This document shows positions 39,478 to 50,869 of a stretch of 64,000 nucleotides of DNA, piece after piece; positions within the stretch are counted from its first letter, which is position 1; each line of letters opens with the position of its first letter. The DNA is from Dactylonectria macrodidyma (taxonomy: Eukaryota; Ascomycota; Sordariomycetes; Hypocreales; Nectriaceae), in assembly GCA_020744425.1 (NCBI GenBank), contig JAGMUV010000019.1, forward strand, positions 930,001 to 994,000, given 5' to 3'. Position numbers and translations under genes: made by a program. Under the pieces are notes generated by a model that saw only the letters and a program-made list of their open reading frames with translations, was not told the origin of the DNA and did no database searches.

Positions 39478-40970
39478 ATGCCGCAAACACGTCAATCGGC
39501 TCGCAATCCCCGGACCAATGCTGTTCAGGCCACTGATGCCCAGAACAGTGTGGTAGCCAAATCTTCTCCCCAGAAACGTCGAAGGGAAACTTCATCTCCT
39601 CTGTACGACCCAGCAGTGAGCCATCTGCCCCCCTTGACCATGGAGCCACCCTCGGAACGGCTGGGTTTGTCCTCGGACCAGACCCTCCCTCCACGGCCCG
39701 AGAAGGAATCCGAGCCTAAGAAGGAGCCTGAACCCGAGCCCAAGAAGGAGCCTGGGCCCGTAAGTTATCTGACTTTTGTGCCGTAAGGGGCAGCAGATCT
39801 AACAACAGAGACTCTAGACCGAACCCACGTTGCCGGCCGCCGAGCCTCCGATTCTCCCACAGCCCGTGCCCAAAACTGTTTCGCAAGAACAACGGAGGAA
39901 GCAAGAGCTTGGCATCACAATCGCACAAGTGCTAGAACCAATATCTCAAGATGATTTTGGAGAGGTGCCTTGGATGCACCTGCACGCCAGAATTTGTGGT
40001 TTCGTGACTAATTTCCGATCCGAAATCAAGAAGTCGGGAAAGCACACCTGGGAGTGTCTTGATGCAGGCACTCAAGAAGAATTTATCAGCTGGGCGCCAG
40101 ATGCTCGCAATATCTTTTCAACATTTGAAGGAGATGAGATCCTCTTCACTTCTTGGATTTGGCGTATCTTAGCCAACTCCGTCTTCAACGTCCAGAGTCC
40201 AGACATCGAATGGACGTCACCTTACTTCAAAGCCCAAAATGAAATGCGAAACTGGCTTCTCGGTATGTGCCTAGTCCCTACGCTCCTTCTCGAGTTTTCT
40301 TCTCTCACTAATATTCATTGTAGAGAAGACACCTGATATATCAACCAGGTCTTCATTAACCCTCTTTTGGCATCATTGGAACTACGTCGCCGGGAAAATG
40401 TTTGTGGGATCCACAACACCCCAGCATCTGTGCGATGTAACTATCCCATCGCGCATTGATCCTGCGAGCATAGCGAAAATCCTTTGTAGCAGCCTTGGCT
40501 CCAACCTGCCAACTGAGCTGAGCAAATTCTCAAAAGAGAGTCTTGAAAAGGTCTGCGAAGTTGTTGTTAAAGTAGATGGGCACTTTAACGACACGTTGAG
40601 GGATTTTAAACTCAGTTTTTGCCACCCCGAAACCGAGAAGCCTTCAGGATTCGAATTCCAGCCAGAAATTTCGGTGCTTCCTGGCTATGCGATGCACGAT
40701 ATTCATCTGAAGTGGCTCCACTTATCCCATTTGTTATATCATGGCGAAAACATCGAGCACGAGAATAAGGGACGGCGAGTTGGTCACACCGTTGACTTTG
40801 TAGTGTCGCCGCTGGTTTTGATGCGCAGATTCACTGATTCATATGGGATCGATAGAATCTTTGCGCCGATGTCAGTCTATGTCGATTTCAGCAAGGGACA
40901 GGAGGCAGACGAGGGTGAGGCACAGAGTCTTGACAGTTACATGAAGACCGTTCTCGACCGCAGCTGGTGA
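39478..40970 (+). CDS. Hypothetical protein, three exons
   Basis: Exons 39478-39759, 39818-40262, 40324-40970; introns of 58 nt (GTAAGT/TAG) and 61 nt (GTATGT/TAG); 457 aa with matching phases. I do not recognise a family. The N-terminus is basic (QKRRRE), followed by a Glu/Pro/Lys repeat tract (EKESEPKKEPEPEPKKEPGP), suggesting a disordered, perhaps nuclear, segment. The rest reads as one folded region: DDFGEVPWMHLHARICGFVT, WECLDAGTQEEFISW, WHHWNYVAGKMFVG and HDIHLKWLHLSHLLYHG. A decayed copy of its first exon and leader lies about 2.73 kb downstream, so it belongs to a local duplicate pair. The start is the ATG that opens the shared MP-(Q/W)-(T/A)-RQSARN segment. Confidence 0.72.
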
Positions 40971-43155
40971 CCAGAGGAGGGCGACAACTAAGAGGCAAAG
41001 GGGCTCAAGGAGTTGGAGGAGGAATTAACCAATTGGCCGACAGAACATTTCCCAGAAGTGAATATAGCAGCTATAGACTTAGCCAATTGGCATTAGTTGA
41101 TGATATCTCACAAACTCATGAGGGAGGGACGGTCAGCTTTCAGGCACTGCACATTGCCGAGGGACTGAAAGCGGTAGAGTGGTGGTAAATGAGGGCAGTT
41201 GCCTGTTTCCCATCACTTTGAGAGGCACTGGTTGGTGTATGGCTGAAAACTATCCGTGTACCTAATTTTGACATCTTTTTTTACTGCTACGACGACGGCA
41301 GCTTACTGGGTGCCGGAAGGGGGGCCGGCCGAAACGGTAGGCTACTTTTCGGCATGAACGTGGCTTGGGACTATTGGATTATGGGCATATTGTGTCGTCC
41401 TCAGCTAACTGAAGCGGATACTCACGGGCTTACGGAGCTTCCGTTCCTCCCGTGAGGTGAGACGGAGTAGACATGGGTCAGCCGCTCATATTAGACTTGG
41501 AATATCATCACTTATTCTCCACTTCCACTTCTTTTTGTACGATGGTTCAGATTTCTGAATAGAGCGTGTACATTCCCATTTACGGCACAGTATTGATGGT
41601 GGTGTTCATTGGAATGAATGTGGGTAGGTGACAGCGTTTATTCAAAGTGTTGTGCTAGGGGCATGTTTCTGGTGGCGTAGAACAGATGTTCCATTATGCT
41701 TGAGGGGATGGCGCACCTTCGTTCCAATTTGCAGTACTGTACTGGCGTCGGCGGCGATTATTGAGCGGGTTTCGTGTAATGATGTCCTTTATTTGAAGTG
41801 AACTTGGGTTGTATTTCTCGGGTGTCGAACAAAAGTAGCAATCGTGCTTGACAGGAGAGCGCACCTTCGTGTTGCTCCACGTCATGTCATGGGGCGCTTG
41901 ACGATCGATGCGCCCATATGTCTTGACTAATTTCATCGCGTCTACTCCGTTATAGTTGAGAATTCTTGATGTGGCACAACACGCCTGCTCTCGTCTACTC
42001 TCACAGTCCGGCACACCTCCTTAGAGAGGTGGCATGAAGACGCCACCCAAGATTAAAGCAGTGCTGGAATATCAACCGATGAACACCTCTTTCCTGTTGT
42101 TTTTGTAACCAGGCTTCTAGGATATAGTTTTCTTGGTCTCTCCAAGTCCGTCTTCGCCATCATTGCACGTCCATACCTACGCAGTTCGAGCCTTTCCCAC
42201 TATGCCGTGGGCACGCCAATCGGCTCGTAATTTGTCCTGGATCGCTGGTTTTTAGGACGGCACAATAGCCATTAGCCACCTTCAGAAACGTTGACATCAA
42301 ATCTCGCCTCTGGATGACCTAAAAGCAAGTCATTCCATACTCTTAAACCATGGAGTTACCCCCGAAGCTGCTGGAGCCGTCCCCGAAGCAGGTCCCCTGC
42401 AGGCTCTAGGGAGAGGCGATCCGTAGCTTAACCAGTCTTGTTGTTAGAGGAGATGAATGATGTAACAAGCCTGCTTTCGGAATGAGAACATGTTTGCCAG
42501 ATTCTTGGTATCCCAGGCGTGTCTCATGCTCTCCATCCAATCACCGCAGTACACCCAACAACGCGCGAATCGGCTTAAGAGAAGTTGGCGTGCTCACGTT
42601 CAGCCGTGGAACGTTGTGTCACATCTGCTTTACTCATAACACCCGAACTGAGCAAGAAATGAGAAGAATCCGATGTGCACCAAGTCTGGACTGCTCTACA
42701 TCTGGATTGCCGACGGCATCTCGAAGCGACGCCCGGACCGGATGCCGCACACCCACCAGGCCGATGAGGAGCTTGAAGATGCGCTTGATTCCAGGGAAAA
42801 CTTTGCCCAGAAGTTACAGCATCGCAACAACTCGTTAGGTATATCAAATTTTGTTGTGTAATGTCTAAGTTCGTTTAATTGTCAATTCTAGGCATCACTT
42901 CTGCCGCCACGCTCCACCGCGAATGTTTAGCCGCTTACAGTGAAAGGTTTAGGCCCAGTGGGTTGTGTACACTGGGTAGGTCGCCGACGAGGTACCTCAG
43001 GTTCAGGCGTCTAGAATTGCCCCGCCAAACCCAAAAGAGCCGAAACCTCCCCAAGACTCCCCACAATCTAGACTCCTCCCCCCAGCATCCATTTTACAAC
43101 CTATTGTCCTATCGAAGGGAAACCATCGCGATTGCTTCGGCTACGCCTAACGAAA
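40971..43155. other. Intergenic region holding a decayed duplicate
   Basis: No intact gene. It contains the degenerate duplicate of the upstream gene (about 41.85-42.42 kb). The short frame at 42673-42861 has no domain and lacks context. Confidence 0.5.
42202..42420 (+). pseudogene. Decayed copy of the 39478-40970 gene (5' part)
   Basis: Starts ATGCCG and keeps the RQSAR block seen at the start of the gene at 39478 (CAATCGGCTCG in both). After 17 codons an in-frame TAG (42253-42255) ends the frame. Downstream, short blocks still align: CAGAAACGT, ACCATGGAG and the CCGAAGC/CCGTCCCCG region. The preceding leader, with GATCGATGCGCCC at about 41905, also matches 39150-39165, at a constant offset of about 2.73-2.76 kb. 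I see no convincing remains of exons 2 and 3. Confidence 0.65.
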
Positions 43156-45159
43156 ATGGACAGAACCATGGATCACAGCAACGTCGACCCGAGCTTGGAG
43201 CCTGCGCCCCGGAAGCGCACCAGGACCAGGACAGGCTGCCTCAACTGTCGACGCAAGAAACGGAAGTGCGACGAGGGCCGCCCGGCGTGCGGGACGTGCC
43301 ACCGTCGCAACGAGCACTGCGAATGGGGTCTCAAGATCACTTTTCGCGCCGAGAACGCTCAAGGGCTGGACAGGAGGCACCCGTCGATGCGTAGGATGGC
43401 TAGGAAGCGACCGCCCCGCGAGTTCGAGATTCTCGACATCACCCCCGAGGTCATCCGCGACTACAATGTGCCGTCGCCACTGCTCGAGTCGGACGATGAC
43501 GAAGTCGAGGCCAGAACGAATCGACCTGGCCCCCGTATCGCTCATCTTACAGGTGAACATATTCCAAGCGGACATGCTCCAGATGGATTCGTCGCCGACC
43601 AGGTGCCGTTGGCCACAGGAGACCCGTCTCCAGCATCCCGCCGCCAGACCGAGAGTGCTGTCGCAAACCTCCTCTATCTCCGTCGGGGAGGCCAGCCGCA
43701 GGCCCCCATCGAAGTCCCAATCGAAGTTGACCCGGCGTTGCAGGCGTCGATGGACCCAGACTCTATCGTCATGGATGTCATCACCGACTACTCATACATG
43801 GAGCAAATGCAGGCCTTTACCCCAGAAGGAGCCTCGGAGGACGGCATATTCCTTCCCGGATCCGTCTACCACGAGCTACACTCGACGCTGCGAAACCGCC
43901 TCATACAAGAAACCAGATCCAACGCCCCGACGCGGTCGGCAACGCCAAGGTTCGAGGCCGAGAGCCTGCACGACGCGGCTGCTGCGGTACACGACGACGA
44001 ACCGATTCCGGTCCCAGACTATCAGACATCTACCAACAGCCAGTTGCCATTGTTGTCGGAAGGTGAAGAATGCGCCTTGTGGAAGAATTACTTTGACGAG
44101 ATTGCTCCCTGGTTGGACAAGTTTGACCGGGATCGTCGCTTCCAGCACATCTTGCCCACCATGACGAAGAATCATGACTACCTGCGATACTCGATGCTCG
44201 CGCTCTCAGCACGGCAACTTGAGCTGAAAGAGACGACCCTCCCGACGGACCGGAGCCTCGCACTATACCAGGAAGCCATCCACCTGCTTCTCCCTGACCT
44301 CCCTACCCGTAGTACTGCCGTTATCGCGACGTGCGTCATTCTCTGCGTGTTGGAAATGCTGAGCTGCTCGCCCAAGGCGTGGCAACGACACCTAGACGGC
44401 TGCGCAAGCCTCATGGAGGCAGTCGGAATCAATGGTTTCGTAGGAGGCATTGAGGAAGCGCTCTTTTGGTGTTTTGCTCGAATGGATGTCTGCGGCGGAC
44501 TTATATCGTCGGTCAAGACACTCATTCCCATCTCGCACTGGGCATCCAAGAGGACCATTGAAGCCGACGTTGAACTCTTCCGGTCCACCACGGAGTTTGA
44601 GCAATGGGCAAACTACGCCGTCTTCTTGATTGCCCACGTACTTGACCTGCTCGCCTTGCCATCCGAAACGCTCCAGGCTCCGAATCGGAACGAAGCCAAA
44701 TTCCGGGCGCGCTGGCTGAAGCTGTGGAAGTACATATGCGACTGGCATAATGGCCGACCTGCGCCCTTTATGCCCACCATGACGATTCCCTCGAGCGACT
44801 CTTGTCCCTTTCCTACCATCCTCTTCACCAACCCAGCCGCCATTTCGGGCAACCAGCTGCACCACACAGCATCGATCCTGATGCTCCAAAACCAGCCGCC
44901 CGCGGTGCGCCTAGCCTCGAAGCCTCGAAGCATCTTGTGGCATGCGAGACAGGTGTGCGGGATCAGCATCTCGAACGACCACCACGGCGCTTGGACAAAT
45001 GGGATCCAGCCGCTATGGATTGCCGGACGGTGTATGAGTCACCCCAGCGAGCACAAGGCTATCTTGGAGCTGCTGGAGCGGATCGAGAGGGAGAGTGGGT
45101 GGGGGACACGGTGGCGAGCGGATGATTTAAAGGAGTTTTGGGGGGACCTGGGAGACTGA
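43156..45159 (+). CDS. Zn2Cys6 transcription factor (Fungal_trans_2 type)
   Basis: Single exon, 667 aa, from ATG 43156. The Gal4-type zinc cluster is complete: Cys28, 31, 38, 45, 48, 55 in a CX2CX6CX6CX2CX6C pattern (CLNCRRKKRKCDEGRPACGT...), preceded by an Arg/Lys/Thr-rich stretch. Residues about 300-640 match the fungal-specific Fungal_trans_2 domain, with GEECALWKNYFDEIAPWLDK, LRYSMLALSARQLELKE and the C-terminal SILWHARQVCGISISNDHHG. It is a nuclear DNA-binding regulator; targets are unknown. It ends 200 bp from the 3' end of the dihydroxyacetone kinase gene, which makes it a candidate regulator of that gene and the MFS transporter beyond it. That link is positional only. Confidence 0.92.
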   Translation: MDRTMDHSNVDPSLEPAPRKRTRTRTGCLNCRRKKRKCDEGRPACGTCHRRNEHCEWGLKITFRAENAQGLDRRHPSMRRMARKRPPREFEILDITPEVIRDYNVPSPLLESDDDEVEARTNRPGPRIAHLTGEHIPSGHAPDGFVADQVPLATGDPSPASRRQTESAVANLLYLRRGGQPQAPIEVPIEVDPALQASMDPDSIVMDVITDYSYMEQMQAFTPEGASEDGIFLPGSVYHELHSTLRNRLIQETRSNAPTRSATPRFEAESLHDAAAAVHDDEPIPVPDYQTSTNSQLPLLSEGEECALWKNYFDEIAPWLDKFDRDRRFQHILPTMTKNHDYLRYSMLALSARQLELKETTLPTDRSLALYQEAIHLLLPDLPTRSTAVIATCVILCVLEMLSCSPKAWQRHLDGCASLMEAVGINGFVGGIEEALFWCFARMDVCGGLISSVKTLIPISHWASKRTIEADVELFRSTTEFEQWANYAVFLIAHVLDLLALPSETLQAPNRNEAKFRARWLKLWKYICDWHNGRPAPFMPTMTIPSSDSCPFPTILFTNPAAISGNQLHHTASILMLQNQPPAVRLASKPRSILWHARQVCGISISNDHHGAWTNGIQPLWIAGRCMSHPSEHKAILELLERIERESGWGTRWRADDLKEFWGDLGD

Positions 45160-45357
45160 GCACAAGACTGAGCACATGGGATGATACTCGTGAGTAGCTC
45201 TCTTGAACGGGTCAAATCTCTATTGATCTACATTAATGGTTCTGTGTGAGTTTCTCGCCACGCTGCGCTGCTTACATGCCTTCGAATCCTGTCCCCCCCT
45301 GCTCATTCTATGCCCTCTCCAGCATGGTGACACTATACCCATTCATTCCACTATTAG

Positions 45358-47559
45358 TTACTGCTTCAGCGCTGCCTCTACGCCGCGCAAAATGCTCACG
45401 ACGCCCAGCGCCCCAGGGTCCGGAATACCGCCCTCGTCGTCGAAGCGATCCTGGCCGACGTAGCTCGCTCGCCCCAGCGCTGCGGCCATGTTGCGCGTGC
45501 CTTCGGCGCCAGCCCGGGCGTCGGCGACGGCACTCTCTAGAGGGGATGGCGCACCAGCCTGGGAAAAGGCGGTCACGAAAGGGATCAGGGCGTCCATCAG
45601 CGTGCGGTGGCCGATGCGCGCGGGCGTGTAGCGGCACAGCTCATCGAGACCGCTCTGAAGAGCGGTGCGGATCAGTGTTGAGGCGTCGCGGCTTGACGAC
45701 GATGATGCTGCCAAGTCGGTCAGGCGGTTGGCGACAGCGTTGAGGAAGATGGCGTAGATGGCGCCCGACGTGCCTCCCATGCTGCGCTCGGCGGTCACGG
45801 CGGTGCGGCGGAAGATGAGCCCAATATCGAGGGCATCGGCATGGTCTGTCTGGAATTCCTTGACGAGCCCTAGGTGGTTGCACAAGGGATCAGTCGGTGT
45901 TTCGATCCTGGGACCGCTCGAGCCTGGGATCACTCGATCCTGGGACACGAGGTGAAGGCGCGAATATTTAGGTATGTATATCTTACCGTTGACACCGTTG
46001 AGGAGTGTCTCTCCACAGTCGCCATCTCCCGCAAGCGTGTCGTACTCTGTGATTTTGGGCTCGTCCTCGGTTGTGGCTTTTGCGATGGACTGGATGATGG
46101 CCTTGACTAGTGACGTCGGCACTGTTGAAGGGTTGTCAGCATGGGGACAGTACAAGCCCAGCAATGTTCATCCTACCAGTGACGCCCGTCTCTCGGTAAC
46201 TAGGCTCCTCGGCGACGACAACAGTCTCTCGTCTCGAGACGGACTCGGCGTCGGTGACCCATCCGTGGATGGATCGGGGCCAGGCGGGGGCTGCGGTCGG
46301 AGCATCGAGCAGCTCAGCCAGTTCGTCGTCGAGCCGCAACAGGGTGGCCGAGAAGCCGGGGGCATCGAGCGACGTGACAAAGGTGCCGACGAGGCAGCGG
46401 TCGATGGCAACGCCTCGCGACTCGACGAGCTGGCGCACCACCTCGTCGGCCACGACTCCAAGCTCTAACACGCTCAGGCCGCCTAGGTTGTTCACCATGA
46501 GAGCCACTCGCTGGCCGCGCTCAGGCTGCCACATGCCGGGCTTGGATGTGAACATCATGTCCAGCGCCGTCTGCACCGTCGTCTGCAGCGCCGACACCGT
46601 CGAGCGCCGCACGCCCGGCTCGTTGTGGATGCCCATGCCGTACTCGAGCTGGTCGCTGGGCAGCGGCTCCTGGTGCGCGCGTCCTGGTACGTTGCACCTG
46701 TCGAGGCTCGCTGCTACCGTCGCCATCTGTGAGGCCGCCTTGTTCGCGACAGCTGTGACTTGGTCGAGGTCGGCCCTGGGGGAATGCAGCATGTTAGCAG
46801 AGTGCATCAACTGTTGGTCTTGTTTGGCTGTGAGCTTTACCCCTTGGCCGCCTTTGCACCCGCAATCTTGTGCACAAACACCACGCCCGCCAGTCCTCGC
46901 TGTCCGACGAGCGAGTTGCCTTGGACCGATACGTCGTCGCCCACGATGACCATGTTAACGTCCTGCCCGTCCGCCTTGGCCTTTTCGGCCGCCAGCCCAA
47001 AGTTGAGCTTGTCGCCCGTGTAGTTTTTCACAATCATCAACGTCCTGGTTTCAACACCGTCAGCAGAAAACCCCCAAGACTTGCGTGCCTCCCATCACCA
47101 CATTTACATACCCCTTGGTTGACTTGACAGTCTTGAGCCCCGTTAGGATCTGCGAGGCCGACGGCGACGCAAACATCTCGCCGGCGACGACAGCGTCTAG
47201 CGCGCCCTCGCCTAGGTATCCCGCATGCGCTGGCTCGTGGCCCGAGCCGCCGCCGGAGAGCAGCGTGACTTTATTGTTGTCGGTGGCATCTTGTGAGGCG
47301 CTTCGGCGATAGAGGACTATTCGTTTCAATCACAGAGAAACGCGGTCAGCCCGATCCCAACTCGATGTGCGTGCTGCTACTTACCCTTCTCTGAGGCGAT
47401 GAGACTCAATGATGGGTCGTGGAGTATGCAGCTTCGCAGGGTCCGCTGCACCGGGTTGTCGACCCCGCTGATGAAGCTCTTCCCTGGGGTTTGTACCGTC
47501 TCAGCCGATGCCGATCATCTCCGTAAGATGGTATGATGCGCGCGCCTACCTAGAGTCAT
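45358..47559 (-). CDS. DAK1: Dihydroxyacetone kinase
   Basis: Seven exons (minus): 47550-47559, 47385-47483, 47112-47316, 46841-47044, 46177-46775, 45987-46121, 45358-45869; 587 aa, phases consistent. The first exon is only 10 nt (ATG ACT CTA G). It is an ATP-dependent cytosolic kinase converting dihydroxyacetone to dihydroxyacetone phosphate in glycerol/methanol-type catabolism and DHA detoxification. The DhaK domain shows [21 protein letters not shown] (about residues 54-74) and GMGIHNEPG with His about 223, the residue that covalently binds substrate. The DhaL domain from about residue 373 carries the Mg-ATP motifs [10 protein letters not shown] and [13 protein letters not shown]. Length matches single-chain eukaryotic enzymes of about 580-600 aa. 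It is divergent from an MFS transporter. Confidence 0.94.
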
Positions 47560-48374
47560 GGCTGATCTGACTTTTTTTTTGGGGGCTACTGCGATGAGCT
47601 TTTTCACAGATGACGAACCAATTCGCAGAGTCAGGGCCATCTCAATTCACCCAGCATCACGGGATATCTCTAGATATAATCGCATCTTCTGCCTCCGCCC
47701 TGGGCGTTCCCACATGCCCTTTTCGACCGTACCTTGAAATGAAGAACGGCGTTTTTTCTCGTCGCGTGGGTTATCCGCCTATCCGCCTACCCGCTGGTGC
47801 GTGGTTACTGTACAGTACACACGGCCCCATCAGCCACCCCGGTGCTCTAGATCCATTTCCATCGGCTGTCGGGATTTCTTACCTTTGCCGGCTTTTGGAT
47901 CGCAACAGGCATCTTCAAGCGGACGTCGGCTGCACATTCCACGGCGCATGCAGATGCCTCCCAGGTCTCTTGGATACTTGCAGCGCGACCCTCCACCTCA
48001 TGCGGGGACGAGGCTCCACCCGCCATGCAACTAAAAGTGAGCTCGACTGTAACATTAGACATCCACATGAACTGTTTGTGCCCATGTGTTAAAAAAAAAC
48101 ACAAAAAACCCCTTCCGCACGGTATGATGCCTGCTTTTTTAGGCCCGAGTCATGCGCAGCCGTGCTTGGCTTCGGCCCTGACCTGGAGAAATATACGAAA
48201 AAAGCCCATAGACACCATGTCGTTTGCGTGGGCACTGGCAACTAACCCGTCCCACGAAAACAGGTGGGCTTTTTGATCACCTAATTGGCTGCTCGGACGG
48301 GATCGTCACTGCCATGGGCAGAATTTGGTTGACGTCGAACAGAATCCTGCTGCCTGCTTGTCAACCCACCTTCT

Positions 48375-48580
48375 GGGGGAAGAAACATCACACACCAATT
48401 GACCTCTTCTGGTACACTAAACCCGTTCGCTCTTCTTGGAATAAATAATACCTAAAGAATATATTAAATTAAATTAACAAAATGATAAATTTGTTGCTGA
48501 AGCTACCTAATTTATTTACGATTCACATCCTAATATTGCGTATGAAGGCAGAGGGAAAGTTGATGCTTTCACGGTCTGTA
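48375..48580 (+). repeat. Dispersed AT-rich repeat, copy C
   Basis: Shares CACACCAATTGACCTCTTC, ACTAAACCCGTTCGCTC, a diverged AT core with ATATTAAATTAAATTA, and GGGAAAGTTGATGCTTTCACGG with the copies at 17.96 and 28.11 kb, in the same order and orientation. Confidence 0.7.
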
Positions 48581-48983
48581 GTGTCTCCCCCTCCCCCTCC
48601 AACCTTGCCCATCAACGTCGTAGTGCCGTGTTCCCGCAGTTCTCCAAGGATCCCTCCATGCTGCCAACCCCGGGTCTTTGAAACCTGACTCGTTCACTCA
48701 AATCTACCTCCGCTTGGGAATGCCTTCATTCTGCCCGAAACCGCAAATCTGACGATCCGAGACCCTCCGTTATTGGGCCTAGAAAGAACCCGGCTGCAAC
48801 CCTAGAAACGTCCGTCCACGGTAATTAGCATGTAGCGTGATGTAAATCCCGTTCCACCACCCACGGGGGCTCCATCTGGGGAACCAACTTTTGCGGGTGC
48901 CCCAGTTTGTTACATCACTAGGATAGCTATACGATTTCTTCCCAGTTATTTCTAGAATGGCCTGGGGAATTAAAAGTCGCACA

Positions 48984-48992
48984 ATATATAAA
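48984..48992 (+). promoter_or_regulatory. TATA-like box of the 49121 MFS gene
   Basis: ATATATAAA about 130 bp before the ATG, followed by a C/T-rich leader. Position and context suit a fungal core promoter. Confidence 0.5.
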
Positions 48993-49120
48993 CTACCGTC
49001 TCCCTCTACAAATATCTAGAGTTCTCCAGACAACCTCGGGATTCCCTTGGGCAACCCTACCCTTCCAACCCCAAACCCATACCTCAAACTCGCCCTTCAA
49101 CGTTCTCCCCGATCATCATC

Positions 49121-50869
49121 ATGACTTACCTCGTCGGGAAGCCCCTCAACTGGGCCATCACCGCCACGGCCGGCTCCGGCTTCCTGCTGTTCGGCTACGA
49201 CCAGGGCGTCATGTCGGGCCTGCTCACCGGCGACGCCTTCACCAACATGTTTCCCGAGATCGACACGGCCCGCGGCGGCAGCTCCTCGCTGCAGGGCACC
49301 GTCGTTGCCATCTACGAGATTGGCTGCTTCTTCGGCGCCCTCTTTTGCCTCGTCTGGGGTGAGGCTCTTGGTCGGCGAAGGTGCATCATGCTCGGCTGCG
49401 TGGTGTTGAGTATTGGCGCGGCTTTGCAGGCTTCGGCGTATGGGATTCCTCAGATGATTGTCGGGCGCATTGTCGCTGGATTGGGAAACGGAATGAATAC
49501 GAGTACTATTCGTAAGTTGTTCAAGTTTAAAAATTTTAGAGTGAGGCGTGGGGGGGGGACCAAAACCTCCCACGCCCAGATATCACGAGTGAGGCTAACA
49601 CGCAACCCAGCCGTCTGGCATGCCGAGTTGATGGGAGCCAGCGATCGCGGCAAAGGACTAGCAATTGAACTAGCTATCAACATATTCGGCGTTTGCACGG
49701 CTTACTGGACGGACTACGGTATGTCATATGTTCGAAATGAAGCCCAATTCCGCTTCCCTCTGGCTCTTCAAATTCTCTTCGCGATGGTGACGCTCGCGGG
49801 CATACTCGTCCTACCCGAGACACCTCGCTGGCTCGTCACCCACGACCGACACGACGAGGCGCGTGAGATCCTTTGGTCTATTAATAAAAATGCCCAACGC
49901 ATTAGCAAAGACGACGCGGGCATCAGCCGTAACCTGGCAGAGATCCAACACGCCATCCGCGAGGAGCGTGAGGCCGCTCAGACTAGCAGCTTCAAGGCCA
50001 TGTTCAAGAACGGTGACCAAAAGTTCCTCTACCGAACTCTGCTAGGTGTCGGTGGCCAGTTTATGCAGCAACTTTCGGGTATCAACTTGATTACTTACGT
50101 ATGAACTTCCCTCCCCCTTCTTCCCACTCTGTCTGACAGTGGTGCTGCAGTATGCTCCCGTCATCTTCCAAACTTCCGTCGGCATGTCGCAGCGCATGTC
50201 ACTCCTTCTGGCTGGCTTCAACGGCGTTGCATACTTCCTGTCGTCTTTGATCCCTATCTGGATCATTGACCGTCTTGGCCGCAGGAAGCTGATGCTGTTC
50301 GCCGCCGCTGGTCAGTGTGCCTGCATGGCCATCCTTGCCGGAACCGTCTCTAACGGCGGTTCCACGGCCGGAATCGTCGCCATCGTGATGCTGTTCTTGT
50401 TCAACTTTTTCTTTGCGGTTGGCCTCTTGGCCATCCCATGGCTCTGTACGTCACTCCCCGTCAGTGTCCTGATAACACTCTAACAACCAATCCAGTGCCT
50501 GCTGAATATGCACCACTCGCCATCCGAACCCGCGCCGCCGCTCTAGCTACCGCCTCCAACTGGATCTTTACGTTCCTCGTCGTCGAGATAACCCCGGTTT
50601 CCATCAACAGCATCGGGTGGAAGACGTACGTCTACTTTGGCGTCTTCAACTTCTGCTTTATCCCCATGATCTACTTCTTCTACCCCGAAACTCAGCGTCT
50701 TTCGCTTGAGCAGATCGATAGACTCTTTACCGGTGGAAAGGTCAAGCTACACTGGGATAACAGCATGGGAGTACCCGGCGAGGCTTCGCTCAAGGAGTCG
50801 GATGTCGAGACCGCTGGTGTGGAGCATGAGGAGAAGACGTTGAGCCAGAGCAAGTCGGCCTCTCTGTAG
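49121..50869 (+). CDS. MFS sugar-type transporter
   Basis: Four exons: 49121-49511, 49611-50098, 50151-50445, 50496-50869; introns of 99, 52, 50 nt; 515 aa, phases matching. It is a twelve-span sugar-porter protein. Seen: GFLLFGYDQGVMSGLL in TM1, WGEALGRRRCIMLG between TM2 and TM3, VGRIVAGLGNGMNTSTIPVWHAEL at TM4-5, PETPRWLV in the central loop, GQFMQQLSGINLITYYAPVIF in TM7, DRLGRRKLML, and YPETQRLSLEQID after TM12. The start is an ATG in ATCATCATCATGA context just before TM1. Conserved QQLSGIN fits a hexose or polyol porter, but substrate cannot be fixed. It is head-to-head with dihydroxyacetone kinase, so a polyol, glycerol or sugar feeding the triose pathway is a reasonable guess. Confidence 0.93.

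Larger units (their letters stand above)
47560..49120. other. Divergent intergenic region (DAK / MFS)
   Basis: No gene seen. It holds both promoters and copy C of the dispersed AT-rich repeat. Confidence 0.5.

Noticed and set aside
42482..42861. Overlapping short frames of 118 and 62 aa
   Set aside because: No domain, no leader or splice context, and they sit in decayed duplicated DNA.
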